This document shows positions 1 through 11,429 of a stretch of 64,000 nucleotides of DNA, piece by piece (positions within the stretch are counted from its first letter, which is position 1; every line of letters begins with the position of its first letter). The stretch spans positions 53,166,019 to 53,230,018 of the forward strand of contig CM049306.1 of NCBI GenBank assembly GCA_026874595.1, given 5' to 3'. The notes under the pieces are model-generated. The model was not told the origin of the DNA. It saw only the letters and a list, made by a program, of their open reading frames with translations, and made no database searches. The DNA is from Sipunculus nudus. Its lineage: Eukaryota > Annelida > Sipuncula > Golfingiida > Sipunculidae. A program made the position numbers and the translations under genes.

Positions 1-600
1 TAAATAGAAGAGGTATGTACCACATTTCATAACAATCCACCAAATGCTTCCTGAGAAATAAGCTCCTAATTTTTTCTCTATTCTAAGCTCTGTGACCTTG
101 AAAAGAAGGTCGATCAAGATCACCCATCTTTGAACTTGACCAAGATTTTGTAAATATGCAATAGCACTGAAGAAATGAAATTCCTGTGTTGAATACCTTT
201 GGAGATATCTGCACAAAAGGCCAAAATTGAAAAATCCGATAAAAATTGAATAAAAAATCAGAAATTGTAGGTTGTGCCACCAAAATTGTGCAGCACGTAC
301 ATACCATCAGTCCCAATGATCATAGTAAGTTTTGTGAAAATCCACACAATGCTTCTGAGTGTTTTTGTATAATCAGCTCTATAACAAAGAAAAATAGGTC
401 AAGTTCACCCATTTTCAAACTCGACCAAGATTTTATTGATATACATCTTCACTGATGAAATAAAATTCCAACAGTGAATCCTTTTAGAGATATCCTGCTC
501 ACAAGGTAAAATAATGGACGCCGGACAGACAGACAGACGGACGGACAGGCGGACAGCTTGGGTGACGACAATAGCCCATCAGCCTATCAGCTGAAGGCTA
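1..600. repeat. Dispersed mollusc-type repeat with an internal ~288-bp duplication
   Basis: A block around 109-230 (motifs GGTCGATCAAGATCACCC, TTGACCAAGATTTTG, GGAGATATC) recurs in diverged form around 397-500 (GGTCAAGTTCACCC, TCGACCAAGATTTTA, AGAGATATC), so the element is internally duplicated with a ~288-bp spacing. It ends in a GGACAGACAGACAGACGGAC-type tract at about 514-556, then GACGACAATAGCCCATCAG. Similar tails end other repeats in this window (52300, 57200). No coding capacity is visible and the short frames here look fortuitous. The family name is unknown to me. Confidence 0.6.
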
Positions 601-1430
601 AAAAAGGCTGTACATGTACATTTCTCATGAAAATTTTTATTTTTCATGAAATTTTCTATGTCCAGGAGCATTCAACGGTCAAAAGTAGGTCAATCAGGCC
701 CATATCTGCAGGCATTGCTGAAAAAAGTCCATACATGTGCACTTGTCATAAAAATTTATATTTTTCATGAAATTTTCTATGTTAGGGCACCGACAAACAG
801 TCAAAAGTAGGTCAACTGGGATAAAACGCGAACTCTATCTGTAACTGGTCATTATATGCCCACACACCAAAAATCAGGCCAGTATCTGCAGGCATTGCAA
901 AAAAAAAAGACTGTACATGTTCATTTGTCATGACATGAAATTTTCTATGTTAGGGCACCGTTAAACGGTCAAAAGTAGGTTAACTGGGACAAAACGAGAA
1001 CTTGATCTGTAACTGGTCATTATCTGCCAACACAACAAAAATCAGGCCAATACCTGCAGGCATTTCGACAAAAAGTCTGTACATGTGTATTTGTTATGAC
1101 AATTTCTAATTTTAATTAAATTTTCTATGTTCGGGAGCTGTTAAACTGTCAAAAGTAGGTCAACCAGGACGAAACAAGAACTCGATCTGTAACTGGTCAT
1201 TATCTCCCAACACACCAAAAATCAGGCCAATATCTGCAGGCATTGCGAAAAAAAGTCTGTACATGTGTATTTAATTAAATTTTCTATGTTTAGGAGCAGT
1301 AAAACGGTCAAAAATAGGTCAACCAGGACGAAACCCGAACTCAATCTGTAACTGGTCATTATCTCCCCACACACCAAAAATCAGGCAACTATCTGCAGGT
1401 ATTTAAAAGAAAAGTCTGTACACTGTTTGA
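597..1430. repeat. Tandem array, ~175-bp unit, about five copies
   Basis: Units begin near 601, 721, 900, 1069 and 1248. Each carries GTCTGTACATGTGTATTTGT-like sequence, TTTTCTATGTT, AACGGTCAAAAGTAGGTCAA, CTGTAACTGGTCATTATC and ends AATCTGCAGGCATTGCG-like. The first unit is about 120 bp because it lacks the middle part. The array ends abruptly at about 1413-1428 and is followed by TTCGGAATGACGGAATGACG and a G run. Noncoding. Confidence 0.8.
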
Positions 1431-1505
1431 TTTCGGAATGACGGAATGACGGACATGGGTAAAACTATATGCCCCGGCCACTTTGTGGCGGGGGGGGGGG
1501 GGGGG
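1430..1505. repeat. Repeat terminus followed by a 16-base G run
   Basis: GGAATGACGGAATGACGGAC at about 1435-1454 leads into AACTATATGCCCC and a GGCCACTTTGTGGC hairpin, then an uninterrupted G run at 1490-1505. The hairpin plus homopolymer marks the end of the tandem array and its parent repeat. Confidence 0.55.
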
Positions 1506-2640
1506 AAAGGTTTGGTTCTCAGGCACTTTTCTTCAGAAATCAATGAGCCAGGGCAATTTTTTTTTAACTTTATTTTGTACACTTTGATAAAAATGTCATA
1601 TGATCAGGGAAAAGTATGATAATAACAGAATTGTTTTGCTTAACAGGTAAAATAACTAATAACAAAGGAAATCTTATCAAAATTGTATTATTTTATCTTC
1701 TTGAAAGAAATGTCCAAGCCGATGGAGCTCAAAATTGGTAAGTTTCTATTGTCAATCAAAATTTTTGATGCAGGATTTAAAATTGATGCACATGGTGCCT
1801 GGAAACCATACCTTAATTTTCATTTTTGCCTAATTCACCCTTTATTACAATGTTTTGCACATACAACTTACAGGACTATAGCCTTCACTGTTTGGTCTAT
1901 AAATAAAGGGTAGGGATAATTTTGTGGCTATGGTTTATCTCGTTTCGAAGACCTTCTAGCATTCTGTTTTCCTAATTAAAGTTTAAAATATAACAGAGCA
2001 CACTCTGCCATGCAGGTGATGTTTTCATCTTTATTTGTCTGTCTGTGTATTAAATTAGCAGAATAACAGATTATTTCATTCAATTATCATTATTAATATA
2101 TATTATTATTATTATTATTATTATTATTATCTACCTTTAGATCTAATAGCAAAGTGACCAAAGGATTATAAACTGGATATATTTGAGAAAATGGCTTTGT
2201 TTGGGGGCACCAATTCCAGTGGATAAAAAATAATCTGAAGAGATCCTGAATTATGATTTTAGGTTTCTGCAAGCCATTTTTTCTAACGCAGTATGAACAT
2301 GAAGTTTATCAAATACAGTATATGGAATTCTGTATCTATGAAAATATACTCCACATCCTCAGGTTGTAGTATGAAAATGGCTTTATATAACTTCTTTTAT
2401 TACAAGGTATTCAGTAGATGCAGTACCTTAAGGCATGTAACTAAGATCACTGGGACTGCATTTCTTCAGGCCACAATACCATTTAAGTAACAAATAACCA
2501 CTATGTATGCCTAAGGGGGATATTCTTTGATGCTAGTTTTTATTTTGTAAACTTAGATCCCATGGCTGCATGGGCATATATTCTCTTAATATAAAACTTT
2601 CCCTGTTACAAACACCAAATATGCATTTTTTTTCAGTTGT
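1506..2640. other. AT-rich sequence without recognisable genes
   Basis: Only short frames are present, without codon-like structure or splice context. The one clear feature is the ATT microsatellite at 2101-2130. Confidence 0.5.
2101..2130. repeat. (ATT)n microsatellite
   Basis: About ten uninterrupted trinucleotide units. Confidence 0.95.
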
Positions 2641-2669
2641 TCTGTAGATATGGTAGTTGATATTACAAA

Positions 2670-3020
2670 CTCAGGTCACCGGGCCGGCCGTTCCTCTCAG
2701 TGCAGGCCTTTGCAAGCCTCCCAATAGGCTCGCCCTTACAGCTCCTGACAGTTAGATCAGCAGCTTGACAGCGCTGTGGTGTAAAATCTATTCAGCTCGT
2801 AGTCCTCTGGGGTCATACATCAGCTCTGGTATGTATTAAACGCAGTGGTCAGCGGCTCTCAGCAAGTACCACTAGTTAACTCATCGCCTCACTGGGGTAG
2901 AGCCATACTAAACGGAAGATAATATCATCTATTTCTGTGAGTGATTTGTCTCACCTAAGGTCCTCGGAACAATGTTAAGATGTGAATAAGTGTCGCTCTG
3001 TTGAGATTCACCCATCATCC
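2670..3020. other. GC-richer non-repetitive block, possible conserved or regulatory sequence
   Basis: This block is clearly richer in G+C and CpG than its surroundings (GGGCCGGCCG at about 2679, TTGACAGCGCTGTGG at about 2766). It shows no long open frame and no tandem structure. It could be a conserved noncoding element, a UTR or an unrecognised repeat; the sequence alone does not decide. Confidence 0.3.
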
Positions 3021-3179
3021 ACATCCAATACCCAGAAATCTCCAGAGGTTTGACTTGTTCTCATCATTCAGAAGTCTACACGCATGCAAAGCCTGTATAT
3101 AGAATTTACAAGCATCTCTTAAGAGAAAGTGTTCAGTCTGAATCCAAGTATCCCTTCAGTGTCCTAATGATGTTTTTCA

Positions 3180-4200
3180 TGCTTGGTCAGCAGGGATCGA
3201 AACTGGCAATTTTTTCTAAAGGACAGTGGTGTCCAGCAAAAGCAGAAAGCTTTACAGGACCACAAAGGAATTTTTACTAGACCCAATATTAATTATTATA
3301 TAACAACTTTTATTCATTTATATGTCTGAAATCATTCATGTACTTCATGGCATTGTACACATGTCATTTTGTTCACAAAAAGACCCCATACATTGATTTT
3401 ATAACTAGATGAAATAATCATTCTTTTATTGCTTAGCAAATGAAATCTTTGCTTGATCAACCCAAAACATGATTTGGTATTCACTGTGTAGAAATGATTA
3501 CTGTGGTTTCAAAATATTGCGAAAATAAAACCTTTGTGAATAAGAGCTGGGATCATTGTTGAAGGCAAAGTTGAAAAGTAAAAGGTTGACATTATTAATA
3601 AAAATATATTATGAATGTTAAAAGATTGATATTTTATATGATATCAAATCTTTCCAATTGTCTGCCATTAACAAACAATATTTTTTATTAATAATATTTG
3701 GTGCACATAAAATGTTATTTTATTAATTCATATGATAATAGTTATTCTCTGTGCATAGGTCTTTTGTATTGTGAGATCGTGAAAAAGAAGCCACCCACAG
3801 TATTTACCAGCCAAGGTGGGCCTGCACCAACCAAAGTTTGCCAGGCCTTTCCTAAAACTTCTGGCAAAGTCCTGTGATCTGGTACTAATTTCAAGCCCTG
3901 GCCTATGCAAAGAGTAGGCTGCTTTTTACATCTGGTGGAACACTTGATCACTAACTCTTTTGCATTTATAATTATGAAATTTACAGATAGCATAAAGAGC
4001 ATAACAGAATATCGTATTTATAATATTGATGGAAATCAAACGGAATACTACAAACAGATCTATGGAAACATTACATGGTTTACTATGCTGTACAATATAT
4101 ACACACTGCAAGCTACTGTACTGCTCCTCAAGAAACACCAAACAGTTTGTCCTGGTTTGAAAGCAGGCCAGATAAAATCCAAAGAGTAATTATATAGAGA
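3180..4200. repeat. Probable degenerate dispersed-repeat fragments
   Basis: CAGGGATCGAAACTGGCAA near 3192 and, on the minus strand, CAGGGCTTGAAATTAGTACC near 3900 resemble each other as repeat starts. Minus-strand frames at 3728-3910 and 3742-4002 overlap in different frames and match no family I recognise. I read the region as repeat-derived rather than genic. Confidence 0.3.
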
Positions 4201-5130
4201 CATGGGCATGTGAAGATTAAAGTAATAGTGACTGCTTTCATAGGTGGTGTTCTTCTGTGCAATCACATGGAGGATATAGTAAAAACTGGAACAGACTAGC
4301 TTACTTTACAGTTAGAAAATGGCCTTAACCCACCATTAGTGTTATTGAAATTTCCAGGGTGTGAAATGAAACATTGCCATCAATTTTTATCACAAAAACT
4401 GTTAGGCAGAAGATGCTCTGTGCTCAGCAGCATTGTGTGAGGATAATAAAGATGACTTCTGGTGTTGGAACTGCAATCAGCATTACATATATACAGCATG
4501 AAGCATCCGATGCAGAATTTGGAAGATGCAGGATTTGGAAGATGCAGCACTGGCAGCAAGCAGACTGGGTTGCACAGAAGTGCTGAAGTAGCCACGAACA
4601 GGGGTTAGCCAGTCCTCCACTAATGGACACATGTTCGACAATAACCCAGCCTAAACAAGACAAAACCTGTTACCTGCTATGCTCAGATTCTGACTGTACA
4701 ACATCAACAGGGGATCAGTGAATGTCTGTCACTGGACTGGAAGTATCTTATATGGCTTACACACTGATATATGATTTGTAAGTTATTTACATGGTCAAAC
4801 AGAATCTTGTTTGAACTGTTAAAATATTATTATGTATTTAAATTAGATACACCTAGTACCAAGAATAAAAGTGATATTAGATATATTCTATGCAGTGCAT
4901 ATGCGGTAACTCATATTCTTTCTGGGTGATTCCATCCTTTTCCTTTACACTTTTTATAAATATTTTCTTTCTCTTATAAGATAACCAGCTTCATTTTTAA
5001 TGCTAACTTAATTGCAAAATTCCATTCTTGTTTTGGACTACATGTCATGGCAGCAGTACCTTTTCTTCAATTTTGTATCCTGGTGTAACCAGGCAAAGTT
5101 ACAACTATACATCTGCAAGGGCTCTATTAG
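4200..5130. other. No recognisable feature apart from a minor short duplication
   Basis: Near 4515-4545 a short duplication (GATTTGGAAGATGCAG) is present. The rest is AT-rich sequence without supported genes. Confidence 0.4.
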
Positions 5131-5338
5131 TGTAATCATTCCCACTGCTAGGTCACATCACTGTGGAACCCCGAAAAGTCGCATTATTTATGTGAGTGAA
5201 ACATGGCCATGTTGCACAGCCTTTTGATTAAGCCTTAAGAGCCTTTACGGGGCAGACCATAAAAAATCTCACTGCCTTCGCTGATATTCTAACTCGCAAT
5301 CTCCTGGTTTTGCTTCCTGTGCTCTACCCCTAGATCTT
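5130..5338 (-). mobile_element. Possible tRNA-derived SINE
   Basis: Read on the minus strand from about 5335, the sequence begins with a pol III A-box-like stretch (TAGGGGTAGAGCACAGG) followed some 30 bases later by a weak B-box-like GATTGCGAGTTAGAAT. A GC-moderate body then runs towards 5130. This order fits a tRNA-derived SINE head and body. The B box is poor and no 3' tail or flanking duplication was identified, so it may instead be a chance match. Confidence 0.3.
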
Positions 5339-6750
5339 AGAAGCTGGTACACACCTTTACTCTTGATCTAATTTAACGTTAAAATAACTTGTCACAAATG
5401 CTTGGAATGCAGTCATCAGGTTGTGGGTCAGCACTGACACCTTTAATTACTTTTAGGACATTAAACTGAACAAGCTGGCTGGCCATAGGGGTCTGCTCAA
5501 ATCACCATAAAAATGCTGAACAACCAACTGTATCCCCATCTAAGTGGACAGAAACTTGAAATCCATCATTGGAAGATATTAAATGCCATAAATAGAATAC
5601 ATATTGTTAAGGCAATAAAAAATTATCTTGCAAATTTTCACAAAAATACCCATATTATAATCGGAAGAAAAATAGATTATCATAATGGTACCACTTAATT
5701 TTATTTTTCACTCCTACAGGTGTAAAGTAAACATTATGACACAGAAAATTTTCCAAGAATTAATGTTCCTTCAGCAAATTCTCTAGACAACTGATCATTT
5801 GATAAATGTTCCTGGGACAAATGTCCCAAGACCTCTGGCCATGAGAACCGTGAAAGGCGCAATTTCCCCGGGGTAGATATTATGATTGCATCATGTGGTG
5901 TTGGAGATTTACAACAGACGGGACCACCACGCACTACCACGTGGGCAATGTGACTAAGAAAAACAAAACCCAAAGAACTTTTACACTTTCTTCTTTTGAA
6001 GAGTGCTACACTAAAGGCTGACACACCAACACATCATCTCAACTTCTTTTTATTCACTTAAAGCGTAAAAACTTACAACCGCTAAAGGTCAAGAGTGTAA
6101 CATGCATACTGATTGAGAGACTGTATGTGTAAATGATCTGTGTTTACAGTTTCAGCTGAAAGGAAAGCATTCATTTTTCTTGTTTTGCTGGTATTTTTTT
6201 CCAGCAATGCATTATTCATATCACTCCCCAGTGATTAACTCTTAAATAGCCTATTCTACATGGCATAGGGTGCCCTTAGAAATTTTGCAATTTTTTTTTA
6301 TTTAAACTGATAGGTAAATTACAAAAAGTATGCTGATTTCTTCAAATGAAACATAGACATATACAATGAAATTAATAATAAAAATTCCTTACAAATTTTT
6401 TTTAGAAATGAAACTAAATTAATAACTGAGTAAACAGTACACAAGCTCATCTGATGATGTTCAAAGGTCATTGGTTATGTACACATAAAATATGTTCAAA
6501 GCTGCAGACTGCTTGTTGGCATCATAAATATTCTACATATGTAGCTATAAAAGTTGGCTTGGCAACCCAGGGGTGTACCTGTCATGTCACCAAGCCATCT
6601 GACCCAGCAGAATCCTTAAGTCTTGGTTTTTACCTATATTGAAACTTATTCATTTTTTGTGATATATCGGTGAAAATAATGAAGTTTATCAAATAACCGC
6701 TAAACTGTGATGACAAACATGTCAAAACAGCTTCTTGCATCATTGCATCA
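5339..6750. other. Sequence without supported genes
   Basis: A GC-richer patch lies at about 5810-5960 (CCCCGGGGTAGAT, CACTACCACGTGGGCAATG). The remainder is AT-rich with only short scattered frames. Confidence 0.4.
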
Positions 6751-7680
6751 GATCTAGCCACGTACCTCAGTACCAAGCCTCAGGACCCAACCCAGCCTAA
6801 CAAATTACATCAAGACCAACATCACAACCTAAGGACCAAAAACTCAGTTTAAGTATCCCAGGACTGAACTCACATACCTAATGACTTCCATACCTGGCTC
6901 CTCATTTAGGTGGCCCAGGACCTAGCTCTCCTACCATGTACATTAACTCAGGACTTTACTCTCCTGCCTCAGGACCTAGTTTCCTAACTCATTACCTAAG
7001 AAAGTTACTCTTCCAGCTGCCTCAGTACCTTTCTTCCAGATAATGTGCCTCAGTACCAATTTCCCAGATAAAGTACCTCAGTACCTTTCTCCCAGATTAG
7101 GTGCCTCAGTACTTATTTCCCAGATTAAGTGCCTCAGTACCTATCTCCCAGATTAAGTGCCTCAGGACCTATCTCCCAGATTAAGTGCCTCAGTACCTAT
7201 ATCTCCCAGATTAAGTGCCTCAATACCTATCCCCCAGATTAAGTGCCTCAGTTTCTATCTCTCAGATTAAGTGCCTCAGGACCTTTCTCCCAGATTAAGT
7301 GCCTCAGGACCTATCTCCCAGATTAAGTGCCTCATGACCTAGTTCCTTGCCTCATTACCTCAGCAATTATCTCCCCTGCCTCAGGACCTTACTCCGGGAT
7401 TAATTGCCTCAAGACCGACAGCTCCCCTACCCCATTTCCTCAGAAGTTCCGTACCTCAGTACTGCAGGATTTAGCTCTTCTGCCTCAAGACCTAGCTTGA
7501 TCCAAGATGAAGTGCCTTATTACCAAAGAATTTATTGCTCTTTCATCAGAACCTCAGGATCTAGCTCCCATATTAGGTGCCTAAGGACCTCACTCCCCTG
7601 TCGAAGTACCTCAAGACACTGCCCCCCCCCCCCCCAGGCACCAGTGAATCTAGCTTCCACCTCAAGATCTTCCTAGCTGT
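6750..7680. repeat. 28-bp minisatellite with degenerate flanks
   Basis: The core at about 7030-7350 consists of near-perfect 28-bp units, GATTAAGTGCCTCAGTACC followed by TATCTCCCA. The flanks out to about 6760 and 7675 are decayed copies keeping CCTCAGGACCTAG-like cores, as expected if homogenisation acts mainly in the middle. A 12-14 base C run sits at about 7621-7634. The 90-codon frame at 7404-7676 is an artefact of the array. Confidence 0.85.
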
Positions 7681-7689
7681 TATGTACAA

Positions 7690-8020
7690 ATACTCTTTCC
7701 ATCAGACTTGCTGAGGTGGAAATAAACAAGCTAATGATGCTTAAATCAAGAGACAACAGTCTCAGTGAAAACAATGCTTGAAAGTGCATCTGTATGTGAG
7801 CCCTGATCACTGATGCATCATCAGGCTTGCAGCATTGATCACAGTATCTAAATCTTGTCCACTGTTAAAACAGACTGTCACAAATCTACAAGCAATTGAA
7901 ATTCAATCAAAGGTCACCTCTCAGTGAGGCTGATCATTAGCGCCGACGCTTTATCTGGGAGCTTGCTATTGATTGGTACATTAGCTTGATGTAATTATGA
8001 GATTTATATCGACATAAAAC
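7690..8020. promoter_or_regulatory. Candidate conserved noncoding block
   Basis: This non-repetitive block lies between a minisatellite and the candidate exon at 8487-8517. The 7935-8010 part contains CGCCGACGC, TTTATCTGGGAGCTTGC, ATTGATTGG and a TAATTA homeodomain core. It has no open frame of note. Regulatory function is inferred from composition and site content only. Confidence 0.25.
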
Positions 8021-8480
8021 AGACTTCAAATGGGAGTGAATCATTTGTACAAACTTGCAATGGGAAAATCTATTCAGTACTGCTTGCATTGGAGTATTAG
8101 CAATTTTTGCACAAACAGTCAAATTTATACTATTAGATTTACATTTTTACACTTTTCATGCATTTTTATATCACTACCTGGATTTCACAAAAAAAGTGAG
8201 CCATTGCAAAATAATACACCAAAATTTCTGAAAGAGTATGAAACAATTTATACAAATTGATACTAAAATAAATGTTCTTACTTTAAATTTCTGTCCATGA
8301 GATAATTGTGTTATAGCAGATTTCAGTTATTTGTCAAAGTTGACTGATGCTACCATATTTTACACTAGGTAAATTTTACATTTTTACTATGTAAATTACA
8401 TAACTCTTTAAATATTTGTTAATAATGCTATATTTTATTCAGATATTTTTAAAATATTACTAAATAAGATTAACAAAATG
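8020..8480. other. AT-rich sequence, nothing recognised
   Basis: Low-complexity AT-rich DNA. If the minus-strand exon at 8487-8517 is real, this would be the start of its first intron. Confidence 0.4.
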
Positions 8481-8486
8481 CCTTAC

Positions 8487-8517
8487 CTCGGACACGATCA
8501 GTGCTATCACGTGCCAT
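8487..8517 (-). CDS. Candidate first coding exon of an unidentified minus-strand gene (partial)
   Basis: On the minus strand an ATG at 8517-8515 sits in a favourable context (G at -3, G at +4). It opens ten codons reading MARDSTDRVR, then one extra base and a strong donor, GAG|GTAAGG, with the intron starting at 8486. The frame is closed upstream by TAA 13 codons before the ATG, as expected for a 5' untranslated region. The sequence upstream carries a CRE-like TGACGTAA at 8701-8708, about 184 bases before the ATG. No matching downstream exon was found to the left, so the gene could not be identified. A short ATG plus a donor can occur by chance, and this remains a hypothesis. Confidence 0.3.
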
Positions 8518-8639
8518 TACTGGGCTCAAAATGACAAGCAAATCCCTCGCAACTTAACAAACATTTATAATAAAATCACCATCATTTGGTAAATTGCAAA
8601 ACAGTCAAAGATCAAAACTTTTGTTGAAGTGATTTATTG

Positions 8640-8780
8640 CAATCAGCAAGAACAAATGAGGCATATCAAAACCCTAAAACTGTTTATGTGCGGTGAGTAC
8701 TGACGTAACATAAACAGACCCAGACGGAATCGAGTAGTTATTATTGAGGATCCACATGTGGAGACAGACGGCCAGCAGAT
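8640..8780. promoter_or_regulatory. Possible promoter-proximal region with a CRE-like site
   Basis: TGACGTAA at 8701-8708 is one base from the palindromic cAMP-response element. The surrounding 60 bases are GC- and CpG-richer than the flanks, and a donor-like GCG|GTGAGTAC at about 8690 lies on the plus strand. The site lies between two possible transcription units: the exon at 8487-8517 on the minus strand and the open frame at 8986-9537 on the plus strand. Confidence 0.25.
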
Positions 8781-8985
8781 ACAGAGTTCACAGGTCTCAT
8801 CTATCACTCAAACCAGACAGTTACTTACATCATTCACTCAGCATAAAGTGTATTACATTAAACATGAAACCACAAGCACACACCCCGAGGCCAAAGCTAG
8901 GGAATTATCAGGTTCAAGTTAGTTTATCAGATATCTTGAAATATTCAATTTCAGAAAATATTTGCCATATTGATTACTGAAGAAT

Positions 8986-9537
8986 TTGACGGAAATGTTG
9001 TATATCATATTTTTTTTATTGCTTTTCTTTAAATTTGTGGTGCTAACTCCCATACTTTTTTTATGTTACCGTATCTATTTGTATAATCTAAGAGTTCATA
9101 TGTGCATGGGCTGCATGCTTGAACATGTGCGAGTGTGGCACCTTCCTTTCAGAGTTCTACACTATTTTTTGCATCAATTAAGCCACTATATCCTGTTTAT
9201 GCCTATGCAGTATGTATTCAAATATTGTACATACACATGTCATGAAGCTAGGAAACGGATGCCATTAATACATATACATGAGGTACAAATGCAGCAATAT
9301 TTGAGATATAGTAAAGTGCCCCAGGAGTGGAAAAGTCATCCACCAGAGGAATCCATATCGATGACGTCAAAGTGTGGAATCCCCCGTCCATTATGCGTAT
9401 GTGCTTTCAATCACTTTTTCAGCGATCAAAACATGCCGCATATGCAAATGTGTAAGCATACATTCTGCATATGCATGCATGGCATGATTCTAACAGAATA
9501 TAATTATATTGGATATCTAGCAGCATTGCATACATAA
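8986..9537 (+). CDS. Unrecognised 183-codon open frame, doubtful
   Basis: This is the longest ATG-to-stop frame in the window. Residues 4-33 are strongly hydrophobic (FFLLLFF, FVVLTPILFLCY), which would give a signal anchor or one membrane segment. The rest is unusually rich in Met, His and Cys because the DNA is rich in CATATG, GCATGC and ACATGT words. An AATAAA hexamer lies 33 bases past the stop at 9570-9575. No family motif is recognised. The word bias suggests a chance frame in a GC-moderate patch, possibly within a long noncoding RNA; a real exon cannot be excluded. Confidence 0.2.
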   Translation: MTEMLYIIFFLLLFFKFVVLTPILFLCYRIYLYNLRVHMCMGCMLEHVRVWHLPFRVLHYFLHQLSHYILFMPMQYVFKYCTYTCHEARKRMPLIHIHEVQMQQYLRYSKVPQEWKSHPPEESISMTSKCGIPRPLCVCAFNHFFSDQNMPHMQMCKHTFCICMHGMILTEYNYIGYLAALHT

Positions 9538-9539
9538 AA

Positions 9540-10590
9540 CATATGTACTTGAAATGCATTGTAAACACTAATAAAGAATCATCAACCATCAAGATGTGTT
9601 CTCAAGTTTACCAGCTGAAGAGTAGATTATACCAAAACCCTTGAGCTGACCTTCAGTTGAGTTACACATGTACTTGGGTTAGAATACACTCCATAAGCAG
9701 CAGTTCAGCTATGCTCAACTATTCACTATACTTACCACTGCAAGAAACTGTTGTTGCCAGTGAAGTTTGGCCACCAGGCGTTGCTGTCTCTGGGGAATTC
9801 CCCCTGAGTGATATTTAACCAATCACATATTGCAGGCATGACCAGCACAATCAGATTTGCACTTTTGTCAAAGGTGCTTGGTAGCACAGATTTTTTCTAC
9901 TGCCCATTGGAATACACAGGATGCAATTGTCACCTTTCAACACAGTCTCTTTACTCACTTGCTTGTTTGGCCTGAGGTCAGTTATCCCCCATTTTTTTCA
10001 TATTTCCTCTCTTGCAGTGCCCAACAAGTTTGGCATGGAATCAGCCATGTATGTTTACACGCTGAGCCTTTAAGATTTCTTTTACCATTTTTGCATCTTT
10101 GTTAACACACTTAGCCAATCAGATTTGAGCTTTTCTAGCGAAAACTGACTTGGTACTTGGCATCTTGCCAAACCTGAAGAATCCTTCTATTTCTCACAGC
10201 GTGTGAGTGTAAGGTCACTGGGAGGTCACACGCTGTGTTCAAAGCGTAGGTTAGAATATGCTAGTATGGATAAGGAAGGGGTGAACAAGACAGAAATGGA
10301 GGTAGGAGAATAGATATCATACAAATCTGGGTAGGGCTGATGGTGCCCTCTAAAACCTCTTTAGCCCCAGGAAAATCAATCAATGATGACCTGAGAAGCA
10401 TCTTACCTTCCCCAAACATTATGAATGAACAAAAAATTTTGTTCCTGTGGCCTGAAGCAATGAAACCCTCAGTCGATGAGGTACAGCTTGTCAACCACTG
10501 TGTTACAACCACAAAACATTTACTGATGTCCTGAAGGACCATACATACAATATCCATTCATCCACTGCAAGCTAAAAGCTAAATATGTAC
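9540..10590. other. Sequence without supported genes
   Basis: Short overlapping frames on both strands (9857-10105, 10261-10557, 10340-10534) lack motifs or splice support. Confidence 0.4.
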
Positions 10591-10916
10591 AATGGGGTAC
10601 CTTCATTATGGTAAACCACTAATGCATATCAGCGCCATCTTGTATTATTAAGTGAAACAAATGATGTTTGAGTAAGGCATTAAGGCATTAAAACTGGATA
10701 ATTCCTTAGTATATTCTTTTCATTTGAGTGGATTGCCAATGAGAATACTTAACGTTTCACTGCATTCAGCTGAAATATGATTAAAGTTAACTTTTAATCG
10801 AAAATATAGATATCTTAAACTTTGAAATCTTTCAACGTTTGAATACTAGATGGCACTAAATGGCAAAAACGGGAGTTACCATAAATAACAATAATCTTGT
10901 TCAAAGGTACCCCATT
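10591..10916. mobile_element. Inverted-repeat MITE-like element, 326 bp
   Basis: A perfect 13-bp terminal inverted repeat, AATGGGGTACCTT at 10591-10603 and AAGGTACCCCATT at 10904-10916, bounds the element. The pairing continues inward imperfectly: TTATGGTAA against TTACCATAA, and GCCATCTTGTATT against GAATACTAGATGGC. The whole element could therefore fold into a long interrupted hairpin. A target-site duplication is not clear. No coding capacity; non-autonomous, superfamily uncertain. Confidence 0.75.
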
Positions 10917-10995
10917 AATTTGTTGGTTTACATATACATGGGTACCAGACATTACCAGTAATAATTAACCACCAATTAGGAGGTACATAACATAA

Positions 10996-11418
10996 TAAGG
11001 CTGTATCAATATACAAAAATATAGATAGCCTACATATCAATACGCCACATCAATACGGTTACCAATACGCTATGCATGGTGTATCATTGTATCTTAGAAT
11101 CAAAATAAGCTCACAAATATAGATACAAGTCATACAAGCCTAACCTAAACTATAAGCTGAGTTATTAACAATGCTTAGGCTGCTTTTTATTTCTTATTTT
11201 GACCTTTAAGACTTAAATAGGATCATGAAGGATCAACTGGAATAGAGATGTATATACAGTTCTCAATGCTTCCATGACAAAGACTAATATTACGTTATTT
11301 CATTTGTTCGATGATACTCATGGAAAAAGGAGGTGTATCGTGAATACGTATCAGGTGTGGTTTTATGTATATCACAATACATATTGTACCTGAATATGCT
11401 GATTGATACCCAGCCCTA
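10996..11418. mobile_element. hAT-like non-autonomous element, 423 bp
   Basis: The left end TAAGGCTGTATCAAT and the reverse complement of the right end, TAGGGCTGGGTATCAAT, form an imperfect terminal inverted repeat. Flanks TAACATAA (10988-10995) and TGACATAA (11419-11426) match at 7 of 8 positions, the 8-bp target-site duplication typical of hAT transposons. The interior has no transposase. It lies about 80 bp from the previous inverted-repeat element. Confidence 0.65.
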
Positions 11419-11429
11419 TGACATAATGT

